Assembly (NCBI GenBank): GCA_036346205.1
Contig: JARFJB010000400.1
Coordinates: forward strand, 592,001 to 656,000
Direction: 5' to 3'
Origin: Vesta saturnalis
Lineage: Eukaryota > Arthropoda > Insecta > Coleoptera > Lampyridae
DNA: 64,000 nt
The notes beneath the pieces are model-generated. The model did not search any database, was not told the origin of the DNA, and was given only the letters and a program-made list of their open reading frames with translations. Made by a program: the position numbers and the translations under genes. This document shows positions 10,431 to 23,029 of the stretch, one piece after another. Each line of letters begins with the position of its first letter. Position 1 is the stretch's first letter.

Positions 10431-13400
10431 ATGGCGAAATCCAGAGGGAAATTGATGGTTAATCTTGCAATTGGTAATGCTCATGTACATAATAAAGAAA
10501 ATGGTAAGTACAATTACCTAACTATTAATTTACAGAAGTGTTTTTGCTTACAATGAATTAATCAAGTTTTACAACATACTACTTTACAATACTTAAAATC
10601 GTCAAATATTTTAACTTTTTTAATTTCAAATATTTACTTGTCACCCAAAAAATTATGAGATGACACAAGCATGAAACCTCTTTGATAAGAACTGGTTGAT
10701 TTTATTCTATCCTTAAATAAATAATGATGTAATTAGACTTTGCTAGCATAATTAAAATAAAACTGCTAGTGTTGAAATTAACTGTGAATATTTTTTTTAT
10801 GCATACGTAAGTGATTTTAATCAACCTAAAAGATTTGGATATTGGGAATATTAAAGAATAAACATAGTTTCCAATAACTTCAATAACTTACAGACTGTTT
10901 ATGATTTAAGAACTAAAATCAAAATTACAAAAACGTTAATTCTAAACACTTTAAAATGACTGACGTTTATTTTATAAACTTAACAGGAGTATTTCACTTT
11001 CTAAAACAATTTTATCTTTGTAATTGTTACGTATTTTTTATACCGTTTGTTGTATCAAAATTAAAAGCAGTATCAAAATATTTTTTTTTAATATGAACTT
11101 ATATTTTATAGATATTCTTAACTCAAACTAATATTTTTTTATGTTGTACCCGATCAACCATGTAATACTGAAACAGATAGAAAGTATAACACTGGTATCA
11201 CTGATAGCAAGGAAGTTTTAAATACAAAAGGGACACTAACTTTGGTAAGCAAACGTGTATAATTTAAAAAGAATTAATATTTGCCTACTTACTTAATTTA
11301 TTTTTCTATAATTTTATATATTAGTTACCATTTCTAGATTGAAAAACTTATTATTTCAGAATTGGTTATTATCAAATAATTTTAACTTAGATGGTAATAA
11401 CACATATGCGAATTCAGTTCATTCAAGTAATTCAAGCAACGATGGTAAAAAGTTAAACTTTATGGACCAGGACATACAAACCACGTCTAGCATGAACGTA
11501 CTTGGTAATAAAAATCGACAGGATGAAAACTTTCAGAAAAATATTAAATCTCTTGAAGCATTACATACAATTTCTCAAACTAATAGTGGCGAGAGACATT
11601 ACGTTGCTAATGATAGTGAAAAGTCAACATATGTATACGAATCTTCATCTACGTCATATGTACCCGATTCTCACTCTGATGAGACTAGTAATGCCGCTTC
11701 TACAATAATACATCAAGAAGAGTTAGGTACTTAAAGTAAGTGAGGATGCGATTTTAGACAAATATTCAAAATTTATGAGAAAACCAATGGATGAATTGCC
11801 TGCAGAAGAATCTAATATTTTGGAAAACTGTATAGAAAAATCCTTATATAGAAATAGCAAAAAAAGAACTATATGCAAATTTTGTAAAAACAATGTAACT
11901 AATTTTGAAAGACATTTAGTACGGAATCACGTAGACGAAAAAGAAGTAATAGATTTTTTAAGTTTTTCTAAAGATTCCAAAGAAGATAGAGATATGCGAC
12001 GAAAAATTTTAGCGTTGTTGCGGTATGAAACACAACTAGAAAGATTTTTAGAAGTTACAGATAAAGATTCCAATAAATTGCCATGTGCGTATTGTAAAAA
12101 AATAGTTTTGTCCACTTATTTGAGTAGACATTAGAAAGTGTGTATTGTAAAACCTGTGAATAATGCAGGTAAAAGAATTCAACATCGCGCACAGTCTCAG
12201 ACATTATTAGCATGTGCCTCAGATCTTTCTAACACAGCTGCACTTGTAAGATTGGAAACGGAAGTTTTCCCTAGGATGAAAGCAGATGAGATTTCATTTG
12301 CAGCTAAAAGCGATGTTCTTATTAGGTACTTCGGAGAAAATTATCTAAAAAAACACAAAAGAGCGCAAATTGCTACAGCATGTTCCAATAAATTAAGAGA
12401 ATGCGCTCGTTTGCTATTAGAAATAAGAAAACGCACAGATAATCCAAATATGACATTTTTTGAAATACTGGATACTCGTTTCTTTGATTTAATAGCAGCA
12501 AGTGCTAGAACAATAAATGGATTTGACCAAGAAAAATATCAGTTTAAATCACCCAGCCTTGCGATGCATCTAGGCACTCTTTTAAAGCAGTCTAGCTCTT
12601 CATTTAATATTGAAACGCGTACTTCTTTGCAGTAATATAGAAAAGAAATTAAAATATGTTAAACGGTTAAGAAGTATGATTGAATCACAATGGAATTGTG
12701 AAGTTTCGTCATTGGCAACCAAAGATTTAGCCGAGAAAAAGTGGAACAAGCCAAACAGGTTACCATTAACACATGATGTAATTAAATTCAAAAATTATGT
12801 CACAGAAATTGCCGATAAAAGCTTTAACAATTTAAAACGAGAGCATGAAAGTGAAAAAGATTTCAGAGAGTTGGTCGATGTTTCATTAATATTAACTATT
12901 TTATTTAACAGAAGAAGAATTGGGGATGTACAGTATGTTACTGTAAAATCCTATTTAGAAGATTTGCAGCAAAATGATCAAACAGAATTTATAAACTCCT
13001 TGACAGAGTCGGAAAAGATTTTAACAAAGGATTACAAGAGAGTTGTTGCTGGTGGAAAGGGCAGTCGGGCAATCTCAATATTATTTTCAAAAAATTTACA
13101 AAATTACATAGAATTATTGTTAAAAATTAGAACCGATACAGACATTGTTCCTAAAGAAAATCCTTACTTGTTTGCGTACCCTCACGTACAGAATAGTTGG
13201 ATCAGAGCTGATGTTGTCATAAGGAAATATTCTAAATGCAGCAATGTACAACATCCTGATATGATATCTTCAAATAGATTACGAAAACAAATTGCAACTC
13301 TAATGCAAATTATGAACCTTAGTAAGGAAGAATATGCTCAATTTGCAAAGTTCATGGGTCACTCACAAAAAACACATCAAGAATTTTATGAGTGTGTTCA

Positions 13401-13894
13401 TACATTATTGCATTGTTCTTAGCTAATTGTTTTTTTTTAGGATAACACAAGATGCATATCAAATAGCAAAAGTATCTAAACTGTTAACGTTATTTGATAA
13501 TGGTGAAGGAGAAAAATACAAAGGGTTATCTTGGAACGAGATTGAAGATGTAGATTCAAATAGTGAAACTGAAGAAGATTTACATGTAGCTGTATGCAGT
13601 ACAACACGAAAATGTGGTGAAGGCAGTGGGGATAGTATTACGGAAACTCATACTACCCGTCCAAGAACGTCTAACAGAGTACGTTGGACTCGAGAACAAA
13701 AAGATTTAGTGAAAATTTATTTCAAAAAGAACATAAAAAGGAAAATAGTCCCCAAAAAAGACGAATGTTTAAAATTGATCAATGAAAACGAAATCATTTT
13801 ACGTAACTTAGATTGGCTTAGAGTCAAAATTTTTGTGTATAATGTACAAAATAACAAAAATAAAGTGTTTTCTGTTATTTTGTTGGCTAAATAA
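10431..13894 (+). pseudogene. Spliced zinc-finger / Crypton-like tyrosine recombinase gene, damaged
   Basis: Exon 1 is 10431-10503 (MAKSRGKLMVNLAIGNAH..; donor GTAAGT). Likely exon 2 is 11177-11244 (donor GTAAGC). Exon 3 begins at 11360 after TTTCAG, and the splice phases agree (1, then 0). Reading then runs through a Ser/Asn-rich N-terminus, a zinc-finger-like CKFC..RHLVRNH near 11874-11930 and CAYCKK..YLSRH near 12084-12131, and a helical domain (12150-12600). The catalytic-like region has FNRRRIGDVQ and ends SNRLRKQI..FMGHSQKTH-QEFY near 13275-13390. A 49-bp intron (13392-13440) joins TATGA to GATAAC in frame. The C-terminus has RVRWTREQKDLV and ends at 13894. GH..H..FY resembles the C-terminal motif of tyrosine recombinases, so Crypton ancestry is inferred. 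Defects: an extra base near 11731, TAG at 12132-12134 and a frame change near 12605. It may be host-domesticated or a decayed element. Confidence 0.6.
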
Positions 13895-14929
13895 CCCATA
13901 ACCTATTTTATACATTTTTTATTAGAATGCATTGGTTTATTTATTTTTACTATAGCAAATTATTTTTATTTTAATTTTATATATTTTTAAGTTATTTTAT
14001 TTTCCAATAATTAGAATAAATTAATTTTTTTTATTTTTACTATAATAAATTACAATATTGAAATAGAAGTGTTATTTTGTAAAACCAATTCACAAATTAT
14101 TTATTGGCAATTGAGATTAGCAAAAAAGTTAGCCAACATATTTTCTTTTCTTTTGTTTTTCTTAGTATCATTCATTAACAACTAGTGGAAGCAAAGAATA
14201 TCTTCTGTATCATATACAAACTGTCCCTGTATGATTTACTGATACTGAATTATTGCAAACAAAATCAAAATTGAAATAGTCAGTGTTTTCTGTATATCTT
14301 CGAAAGTGTTCGGATATTCTTCAATTTAAAAGTAGATTATTATTCAGCATATATTTACGCAACGTTGCCCTAATTTAACCGACCTCGTATCTCATACAAT
14401 TTGCGAGAAGTTATGTGAACTCCTAGTTGGCTGATATTTCCACCGATACATGCACTAATTCAATGACATTAACAGCTTCTGGTATGACAGTGTTTTGGGT
14501 GACGCCTCATTACACATATGAATTTTAAAGATATTATTTATTTTTTCCGAAGAGAATCTTAGAAGAAACCTTACAAATTATGTTGGAAAGAAGTGCAATT
14601 TCTTACTTTGGGTTGCAGAAATGATGAACTCTGCATCTTAGTAATACACATATCTATTGTGCTACAGTTAACAGGCAATATCATTAAAAAGCGTATTGGT
14701 TCTTGTAGGAAACCTATTATGCATATTCTCATTCAAAATACAGTGAAAAGGGAAAGAGTTCCATCAACTACACCTGCCATTAAAGTCAGGATTTAAAGTC
14801 TTTCTAAATTTATGTTGTGACTGAAATAAAATTACATATTTCAAATCCACACTTTTTTTAGTGGTTGAAATAAAATAGTCTCTACATATTATGTTTTGGT
14901 ACATCCATTTGGAACCATAGATTGCCAAT
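13895..14929. other. Noncoding stretch
   Basis: AT-rich sequence with no supportable gene. Several AATAAA-type sites just after 13894 could serve the preceding gene as polyadenylation signals. Confidence 0.5.
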
Positions 14930-15190
14930 AACAAAATTTTTTATTTGTGGTACTATATCGCTGAGGTGTTCTAAAAACTGGAATTTACATTGCCATCTAT
15001 AAATAATAGGCCAATGAGAGCATTATTGATTATTCCATTCCAAACCTTAAGGCTTGCGTAGTAGTTTAGATTTTCTAGATTTTGTATGTGACCAATACTA
15101 TAAGGAGATTGAAAAGAATAGTACAGTCTGATGATCTGGGAAGTTTACAGTGCCATTCAGAGAAAATGCTACTTTTTTTATTGTATTATA
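14930..15190 (-). pseudogene. Relic of DD41D-like (IS630/mariner) transposase, copy E
   Basis: Minus-strand reading in mixed frames gives FSLNGTVN, then YWSHTKS, then VWNGIINNALIGLL-FIDGNVNS, FLEHLSDIVPQI and WFQMDVPKH, in the order found in insect DD41D-like transposases (NGTVN..YWS..VWAGI..LIGPFF..GNLN..WFQQDGAPPH). The second catalytic Asp region is degraded (QMDVPKH). Multiple stops and shifts show an old copy. No inverted repeats were found around it. Confidence 0.5.
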
Positions 15191-15961
15191 TTGTATACAG
15201 ACGAAAAATGTCAAACTCTGTAGCTACTACTAGTAGATGCAGAAGTTTGTTGAATACAACATAGGTTTAACTCCACTTCCTTGTTAAGCACATGGTAAGA
15301 TTTTATCCTTTCCTTGTTAGAATTTACAACCTAACCCTCATTATTAAACTGCATGATTATATCATAATAGTTCTGATGGATGGTATCGGTTCATCAGGGT
15401 AGGTTATAGAGAACCCCCTACTGCACCCTCCTCGTGCTATTATAATTTTTGTATCAATGTGAATTTTTATTATTTTTTAGTTTAATTTTAGAAAATTAAA
15501 CTAAATACTGTTTTTGAAATTTACTGTACATATGGTACTTCCTCATGTAATTGGATAAATTAATTTTCTTGACATATGAGAACTATTCATGTTTTCCTTT
15601 ATTTTTTGAGTATGATGAACTCTACGATTACATTGACACATATTTTTTTTAAACTGAACATAGGGATAATTACATTGTATGTTTGGCAAGAGAAAAAACT
15701 GTCAGGTAGCTTATTATTCAGTCAGCATGTGAGTCTTTTAAGTCTACCAATGCACACTTCACTCTGTTCTTAATATTTGAGCATTACCAAACGCTTTGAA
15801 ATATATTTTTGTTCCTTGTCCCTTTATACTGTCACCAACACTAATTGCGTTTTTCTACATCCATACCTACATTTCAGAATGTTCTTAGCAGCATTTTCTC
15901 AATGTATCATCTCATTTCCAGTAGATATGTTTCATTGTTCCATTGTTTTCGTATATATTTA
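15191..15961. other. Noncoding stretch
   Basis: No gene, RNA or repeat recognised before the SINE. Confidence 0.4.
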
Positions 15962-16340
15962 CCGAGCTAGTATAGTTGTAGTGACACGATACCTGCTTAG
16001 CATTCGGGAGGTAATGGGTTCGATTCCCGTTACCATCTACCCTGTATGAGGGTTTTCCTCATACATATGTAGCGGCATGGTGAAAGTGTATACGCACATC
16101 ATATGCGGCTACTTAGACGAATGCTGAAGTAATATTTTTCCCTCAGAACCCTAACTCAGGTCCTTCCGATCCTATCCTGATCACATCAATCCTTAATATC
16201 CTTAATCCCACCGTGCATATATACGTAATGTATGTATATATGCTGGGAATCTATAATTGTGGCGGAAGGTGGTTGGAAAGATCAAGCAGCACGCCCTCTC
16301 CCTTGGGAAGGGAATGAAATACGAGGCCTTTTCGTTTTTT
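15962..16340 (+). mobile_element. tRNA-Ala-derived SINE, copy 1
   Basis: It shares its whole length with 46365-46734. The head resembles tRNA-Ala(AGC): an A-box-like TAGTATAGTTGT, the loop segment TGCTTAGCAT and a clean B box GGTTCGATTCC at 16017-16027. An unrelated body follows (..CCCTGTATGAG.., ..CCTTCCGATCCTATCCTGA.., ..GGAATGAAATACG-GGCC..) and a T-rich tail (TTTTCGTTTTTT). Weakly matching flanks (CGTATATATTTA before, CGTGTGTATTAA after) may be a decayed target duplication. The tRNA head is followed by a fixed body of about 300 bp, the usual SINE design. Confidence 0.8.
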
Positions 16341-17377
16341 CCGTGTGTATTAATGTTAAAGTGAATCATATTAAGAAGAAATTTAATGCCATTGCAGCAA
16401 TGGAAATCTTGCAAACCACTTATTAAGTCAATCATGGAATGTCTAAAGAAAGGTGAAGCTTAACCAGTCATGGAACATACAGGGGGAACTCCTATAGATA
16501 AGCGGCGGCATTGCAGAAGATATAAATGCAAGATTAAACTTATTTTTCAATACCATAATAAAACAGTTGTGTATTATGTCACAAACACTGGGTGAGTTAA
16601 ATGGTGTCTGAACATTTTGGTACTAAGATTGTATAAGAACAATGCTGATACAGAACATATAGAATTATTCTCAGAGAGATTGAAAAAGTCGAATAGTGAA
16701 ATAAATTTACAGAAATTTAAGGAGAGGAAAATGATAACCACTCACCTACCACAGAAAACGTTTTACATTGTTACTGATAAGATTGATTATAACGAACCGT
16801 ATTTTAAAATTTTTACTGAGAAACTTCTCATTAAGTTAATTTAAATTCAGTTATGACATTCCTGGATTTTAAGCCGTAAATAATACATGCATTGTAAATA
16901 AATTCATTTATTGAAGAAACTTAAGCAAATATTGCTAATTAATGGTTAAAGAAATTGTGTATGATCATACCAACATCTTTTGCTACATTCGAATTCATTA
17001 TTGCACTAGTTACAAGTGACACTTAATCATTAACGTTTTTATACATTTATAGTTACTGAACAGTGTTGTCACGATTTCAGTGGCCTACAGATGCAATGTT
17101 TGTATGGAGACAAAGACTGTCATTCAAAGTTTCACAAAGTATATGTGTATATGTGGTAGCACACCTAGCGGCAACTTATATGAACTAAAATGTATATAAG
17201 TATAGAAGTAATGCATGAAATTTACTCCATCTGAAATTGATAGGGGCGTACTAAGGGGTTGAGAAGAGTTCGAAAACCGTGTCAAGCGAGTTCGCCTTCA
17301 GTTTGACGAGTTTACCTCCGATTTTGGAGTTAAACTCGTCCTTTCTGTATGACTTTCGGAATCGTATACATACCTAA

Positions 17378-17380
<3 letters not shown>
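16341..17380. other. Noncoding stretch with one short unexplained frame
   Basis: A 75-codon frame at 16617-16844 (+) has no recognised motif and lies near AATAAA sites. I see no support for calling it a gene. Confidence 0.35.

Positions 17381-17418
<38 letters not shown>
17381..17418. repeat. (AT)n microsatellite at left end of mariner-like copy A
   Basis: About 19 AT units directly abut the left inverted repeat of copy A and seem to replace its outermost bases. Confidence 0.9.
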
Positions 17419-17423
<5 letters not shown>

Positions 17424-19363
17424 TTGTAACTTTATATAAATGAACATGGTGTACTTACTGAAAACATTTTCATGGCGGTGTCACTTCCGGTTATACCTGA
17501 AGTCGATACCAACTTTGTTATTTTAAATACAATGCCCCAATTTTTATTTTATTTTCTGTTTCCGCAAAAATTTTACGTCTTCTACTACCATTATTAAGAA
17601 AAAAATGATTTCAGGAGTTAGCAACGAAACATAAATGGCATCCACTTTCATACACGTTGGCGCAACATTTAGCAGCTGGGGATTCTGAACGACGCATTCA
17701 ATTTTGTGAATGGTTCATGCTAATGTTACAGGAAAATGAAAATTTTCTAAAAAACATAATTTGGACGGACGAAGCAAAATTTTCAAAACACGGAGTTTTT
17801 AACAAGCACAATTACCATTATTGGGCTGACGAAAATCCACATGTCATTTGGGACACAAGCTTTCAAGACTATTGGAGTTTTAATGTGTTTTGTGCGATAC
17901 AAGACAACAGAGTCTTTTGTCTTTAGTTTTATGATAATAATTTAAATGGTGAGAGGTATATGAATATTTTACAAGATCTGTTAATTCCGCTACTGAAGAA
18001 CTACCCTTACGAGAAGCAAGAAAAGCATACTACCAGCAAAATGGTGCCCCACCACACAGTTTTGGTGAAATTGGAAGAGCAGTTCCATGGAAAATGGATT
18101 GCTAATAACGGTCCTTACCGCTGGCCCCCTCGATCTCCCGATCTAAGCCCCCTTGACAACTACATTTGGGGAACTATTAAAAACATGGTATACAGTGAGC
18201 CTTTAACGACAAGGGAAAATGCCGTAGCAACAGTTCAAGTTGCGTTCGGTAGTTTGAACGCGGACGATATTAGAAGAGCCACTGGATCCAATACTTTACG
18301 TCGTGTTGAAATGTGTTTATACCAAAACGGATCTGTCTTTGAACACTTATTATAAAAAAAGAATGAGTTGTTTATTGTAATTAATATTGTTATTCTCATT
18401 AGTTGTTGTTACTAGTGTTTAGTTTTTTGTTGTTACAAAAACATGCCTTATTAGCAGATGCACTCCTTTTCTGGGAAGTATGTCTAAAGGATTCATGTCT
18501 TTTGCTTCTTTCGAGAAAAGATCTAACTGTTCGAGAATTAGGACGAGGCCAATGTAAATGTGTCTGAATAAAGGTTCTAGTCGTTGTTTGAACAATTCTT
18601 TCATATTCGCGATGTACCAACAAAAAAATTCAAATAATCTTGGCTATTAAATCCTAAAAGAACTTAAATAACTCCCATTTGCTATAAACTTGACAATTCA
18701 ATTGCATAGCAAACTGATTGAAGGTATCATACGACAAGCAGCAAAACAGATTGCAAACCACACTATTAATTTACGGTGTATTTACATCATCTCCAAGAAA
18801 AGTAGAAAAAAATCAGATAACACGAAAATCATTCAGTTTAGGTATAGGAACGTGATATATCAGCAGCTAGGTAATTAAATTTTGCATCGAATGAGAATAT
18901 AAAAAAACCCAGTTGCAATTTAAAAAAAATGACTCTGACATTTTTAATTTTCTTAACTACCGTTACTCCCGGACCTCCCCTAGAAATAAATTCCAAAAAA
19001 GTATAATACTGAAAACATACAAGTTTCGCTTATCTGCCATTTATGTTTCATGAAATATTAATTTTTCAGTAGATTAAAATTTTCGTTGATAACGCCTGAA
19101 ATTTTTTTTCTTAATAATGGTAAGAAATAGTTACGCAAACCTGGTAGTAGAAGACGTAAAATTTTATGCGGAAACCGAACATAAAACAAAAATTGGGGCA
19201 TTGTATTTAAAATAACAAAGTTGGTATCGACTTCCGGTATAACCGGAAGTGAAAATATTTTCAGTAAGTAGACCGTGTTCATTTATATAAAGCTACAAGT
19301 TTTCAGCTGAATCGATTTTTCCGTTCTCATTATTCGTCTAACATGCTATCGTCGAGACACACC

Positions 19364-19367
<4 letters not shown>
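17419..19367 (+). mobile_element. Mariner-like (DD41D) element copy A with long inverted repeats
   Basis: 17419 to about 17648 is inverted at about 19020-19304. Shared blocks include AAAACTTGTA, TTTATATAAATGAACA, ACTTCCGGTTATACC, TCGATACCAACTTTG and ACGTCTTCTACTACCA. The right copy has two small extra insertions. The right arm runs on to ACACACCCTGTA at 19367, a typical terminus for this group, while the left arm ends at (AT)n. The transposase relic lies inside at 17624-18355. 18359-19020 is noncoding. Confidence 0.75.
17624..18355 (+). pseudogene. DD41D mariner-like transposase, copy A, broken
   Basis: The first part (KWHPLSYTLAQHLAAGD..) leads to WTDEAKFSKHGVFNKHN with the first catalytic Asp near 17765, then W-SFNVFCAI and a TAG at 17923. 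The reading continues after breaks: YYQQNGAPPH near 18033, where the second Asp is Asn, then PPRSPDLSPLDNYIWG near 18127-18172 with the third Asp, and a C-terminal helical tail ending at 18355 (SVFEHLL). The N-terminal HTH is missing. One stop, at least one frameshift and the lost Asp make it inactive. Confidence 0.8.
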
Positions 19368-19420
<53 letters not shown>

Positions 19421-19421
19421 A

Positions 19422-19488
<67 letters not shown>
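19366..19488. repeat. (AT)n microsatellite, interrupted
   Basis: About 60 AT units with a few interruptions near 19410-19426, directly after the element terminus CACCCTGTA. Confidence 0.95.
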
Positions 19489-19492
<4 letters not shown>

Positions 19493-20268
19493 GGGTCGTC
19501 CAAAAACGTGTGACATACCAAACACAATTTTTTTAATGAAACACCCTATAGATTTTTCTATTTTAAATTCGGCTTGTTTCCCTGATTCTAAATATATTCG
19601 TTTGTCATACCTTATATCGAATGGTTTAATAGATTTGACCATTTTTTTATTGCAATTAAAGGTTAATTTAGTTAAATACAATTTCAACAATTGAAAATAA
19701 ACAATAGTTCTGATTATGTAACGAAATAGTACATATGCTCTATTTTTGAAAATTACTTTCAAATTTTGAGATATTTATTTTTTTATACAAGGTGAACAAC
19801 AATATCTATTTTAAAATTTCTCAATTTTTTCAAATAGAACACCCTGTATATTGTGTATTTGGAATCAGCTATCTTTCGTGATTCTAAAAATGTATGCATT
19901 TGATAATTTATACAGTAGGAATCAGAAGTTATGCCATTATTTTATGGAAATTGGGATAAGGTGAATATTAACACATGTTAAATTGTTTTAAGTTTTAAAC
20001 AGAACTTCTTGTATGCATGTAAAGAGTCGGTCAAACAAGTCTGAAAGGGACAGACTTTAATTGAAATAAACAAGTTAAATCAAAAATGAAACCTTGCATT
20101 ATAAATTTAAAATAAAGTCATTACTAAAATACACTTTTTCTCCAACCGCCTAAATAAGACGCTTCATTGTGACAGTATTTCGAACCAAAAGTGACTGATT
20201 ACGGGATTCTTCGGGTCTCCATGGCAACTGTACAAAAAGTAGTTTAGTTTTTGTCCTAGTACAAAAAG
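19489..20268. other. Noncoding; scattered mariner-like terminal fragments
   Basis: No gene. Short pieces such as GCAGGGTCGTCCAAAA (19490) and ACACCCTGTATA (19840) look like ends of mariner-type elements, but no partner ends were found. Confidence 0.35.
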
Positions 20269-20362
20269 CAACAAACAAAATATACCAACGTACCACACAA
20301 AATTAAAAAACACCGCGGTGTTTTTTTAATTTTGTGTGGTACTTGGGTGTATTTTGTTTGTT
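20269..20362. repeat. Near-perfect 94-bp palindrome
   Basis: Arms of about 47 bp meet without a spacer at CACCGCGGTG (20311-20320). Left CAACAAACAAAATATACC pairs with right TATTTTGTTTGTTA, and TACCACACAAAATT pairs with AATTTTGTGTGGTA. Only a one-base indel and a few mismatches separate the arms. It would form a cruciform or an RNA hairpin. No coding or known element is attached. Confidence 0.9.
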
Positions 20363-20643
20363 ACAGATCCTGCCACAGTTCCAGTGTTCCAGATTTTTCA
20401 TATAAAAGTAAGCTAAACTTCCCTAAATATAAACTTCGTGTGAATGAAGTTTGTGGGATTTCATTACTTCAATAAACACAATTTTAAAATATTCGCACGT
20501 TCATCACAAACCACGTTTTCAGTTATAAATAAGTATTGATATTTAATATAATCTTGCTTTTTATTTTAATTTTAAGCAAGTGTAAGTTTATTTAAATCTT
20601 ATGAGTGAAAATCTTCTATAAGCAAAATCAACTTTTGCTGTTG

Positions 20644-23025
20644 TATGATAGGATCACGATTTTCTAGCGATTTACCGTCAAATTTTTGCTGTTGAGTTGA
20701 GCTGTATGGATGAATTTGTTTTACGTGTGTCGCGACCTTTCAGGATGGTGTGTTTCGAGCTTAAGTTTTTTTGTTTGTGAATTATTATTCCGTAATTTAA
20801 GGAATGAGGTTTGAAATCATCGATAATTGGTCTCTAAATTTATTGAGTTTTTCGTAATATTGCATTTAAATTTGAGAGATAGTTTTCCTTATTGTTCCCC
20901 GGTTATTGAATGTTGAGTAGCGTTTTATTTGTAAATAGTTGTATATAAGTTTAAATAATGTTTATTTCGTTTGATTTCCTTAAAATTTAATAGAAGGTTT
21001 TGTAAAATTAAGTAACTTATAGAAAGAACGTAGATTTAAGTTTAATATTGAGTATGTTGGTTTTGAGTCATAAAGATAGAATGTGGGACTAACTGTTTGA
21101 ACTTAAATGAAAATACCGAGATATTTTTCACGTTGATTCTGCTGAAGTTTAGCATTTTGAAAATTATCGAGCCCTTACGTTTGAGAACGAAATTTGTAGG
21201 TAGGGGGTATCATATCTTCTCCTTCCGTTTCTTAATTGGTGGAACTAGATTAAATGAGATTTTTTGTGAGTGGTGGGATTCGAAAATCCAAGATGGAATT
21301 TGGTAATAATTTGGGGATTCGGCTTTTGACAGCGCTCTCGAGGAGTGTTACTGTGACGTTTGTTGTTACGGCTTAAGGGGTTGGTTAGAACGTTGACAGA
21401 TGGGACCTTTTGGTGTTTAACGAACGAACTTTCGTGTTGTGAGGGTAGTTACCTACTTTTGAAGAAAACCTGTGAAGGGATTTTAAGTGAAATTGTTCAA
21501 TCACCAAAGGACAAGACCTAGTGCCGATTTCGATTTTACGTAATCAAGTTACCTGGGGATCACCGTCGTGTTATTTTAGTGCTTCTGTGACCTCGTTGGT
21601 TTATGTCGCTGTTGCGGACTTATTAAATTAACGTTCTTGGAGTGCCACTTAATTGCCGTGCAGGGCGTGTTGAAGTACAAAGAAACTTTCGCAGAATATT
21701 AAAACTAGATTTATATAAATAAAGTTAATAACCTTTTGGGATTGGTAGTGTAAAGAAAACTATTTAAAAGATAAAAGTTATCGAGCAAGTTGAGCGCACA
21801 ATTCATTATTTTAAAAGAAGTTTTTAATTAACGCAGTAACACTTTACCGAGATTCAATCAAGGAACCGTTTGAAAAAAAGAAATAGTCAACATTATCACT
21901 CATCATCTTGTGTCAGACTAGAGAGATTCCGTATCCGTAATAGCAGTAGTTGGTCATCGGGTTCATTTTCGATTGTGGTAACACAGAAGAGGTGCTAACT
22001 TAGACATTAAGGTAGTATAACATTGTGTTTTATTGAGCATTTTCAAGAGCTTTTGCGTGTGTGCCTTTGAAAGCGGAGTCGTTACCTTTTTAAATTAAGT
22101 TGTTGCTTTGGTTTAATTATTGTAAGTAATCATAATTCTGACGCTCCGCTTTCACACTCTTCATTTTTGTATTAAGGGGCAATTGACCCTGAAGTAGTGT
22201 GGTTTAATAATCCACGAAATATTTAGGTTAAGTAATTTAGAACGGCGTTACGCAGAATTCTGACCAGACCTCCCGTCGCCAATTAAGCATTTGTTATTTT
22301 TTTTTATACGCATTATCGTATGTTTACATTTATATTATTTTTTTAATTTATTATAGCTTTGTTTAGGTATCATAAATTTGTTTTAATTCTGTAAAAACCC
22401 CTTGTGTTACATAAAAGTTTTTTTAAATTGCAAATTTACCGGTAATTTAGGAGCTTAAGTTTTAACGTAACGAAGTTACAGTTTCTTTATTGAGTGCTAG
22501 CGTTAATGTTATTCAGTGTTTTATTCGACTTCTAGTTGACTATGAATTCATTTAGAGTGCATTCATTAAGGGTGATTTTTTTGTTTTGTTTTGTTAAGAT
22601 TATTATATTATGCCTAATATTTACACTGAGGTGTAGTAACGTAACGTAACATTATTGAGTGATTAACACGCTTTTATTTGTCAGGCGTGTAGTGCTATTT
22701 TGAAGCCCTCTTTCAGGTGGTTTGCTGAGTTGCTGTCGAGGACACCTGGGATTGATTGCGGGTAGGTAGGTGTATGTTTTTGTATGTTTAGACGCGCTAT
22801 GTATTCGTAATTTTGGCACGACGTCCCTTATTTTGACTACTAAACATTCTGGCGCCCTTAACCGATCCGATTACGTCTTCATCCCCTACTTTGACTTACG
22901 TACGATTTACTATTCTGGATGTTCAAAATTTATCAACATCTTACCCACTCCCATGCGCTGACTGGTCGGGGCAAAAGGCCAATTTTATCTGTAATCCCGT
23001 TCTACCACCCGTTTATACCGTTACA
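20644..23025. mobile_element. Solo LTR, family 2, long copy
   Basis: 2382-bp repeat related to 40459-41835 and, inverted, to 63173-64000. All three share the terminus CCGTTACA and then diverge. The right flank GTTG (23026-23029) equals the left flank GTTG (20640-20643), a 4-bp target duplication. The left end reads TATGATAGG where the relative has TGTCAGGG, so the expected TG seems mutated. It carries about 1 kb (roughly 21030-22045) absent from the 40-kb copy. No coding frame is recognised. The name solo LTR is inferred from TG..CA ends, target duplications and lack of an internal region; which strand is sense is not settled. Confidence 0.6.
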
Positions 23026-23029
23026 GTTG

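Noticed and set aside
19330..19762. Open frames with YIYIYI repeats
   Set aside because: Translation of an (AT)n tract, not a gene.
20644..23025. Helitron
   Set aside because: No CTRR end with hairpin and no AT-dinucleotide insertion site; 4-bp flanking duplications fit an LTR better.
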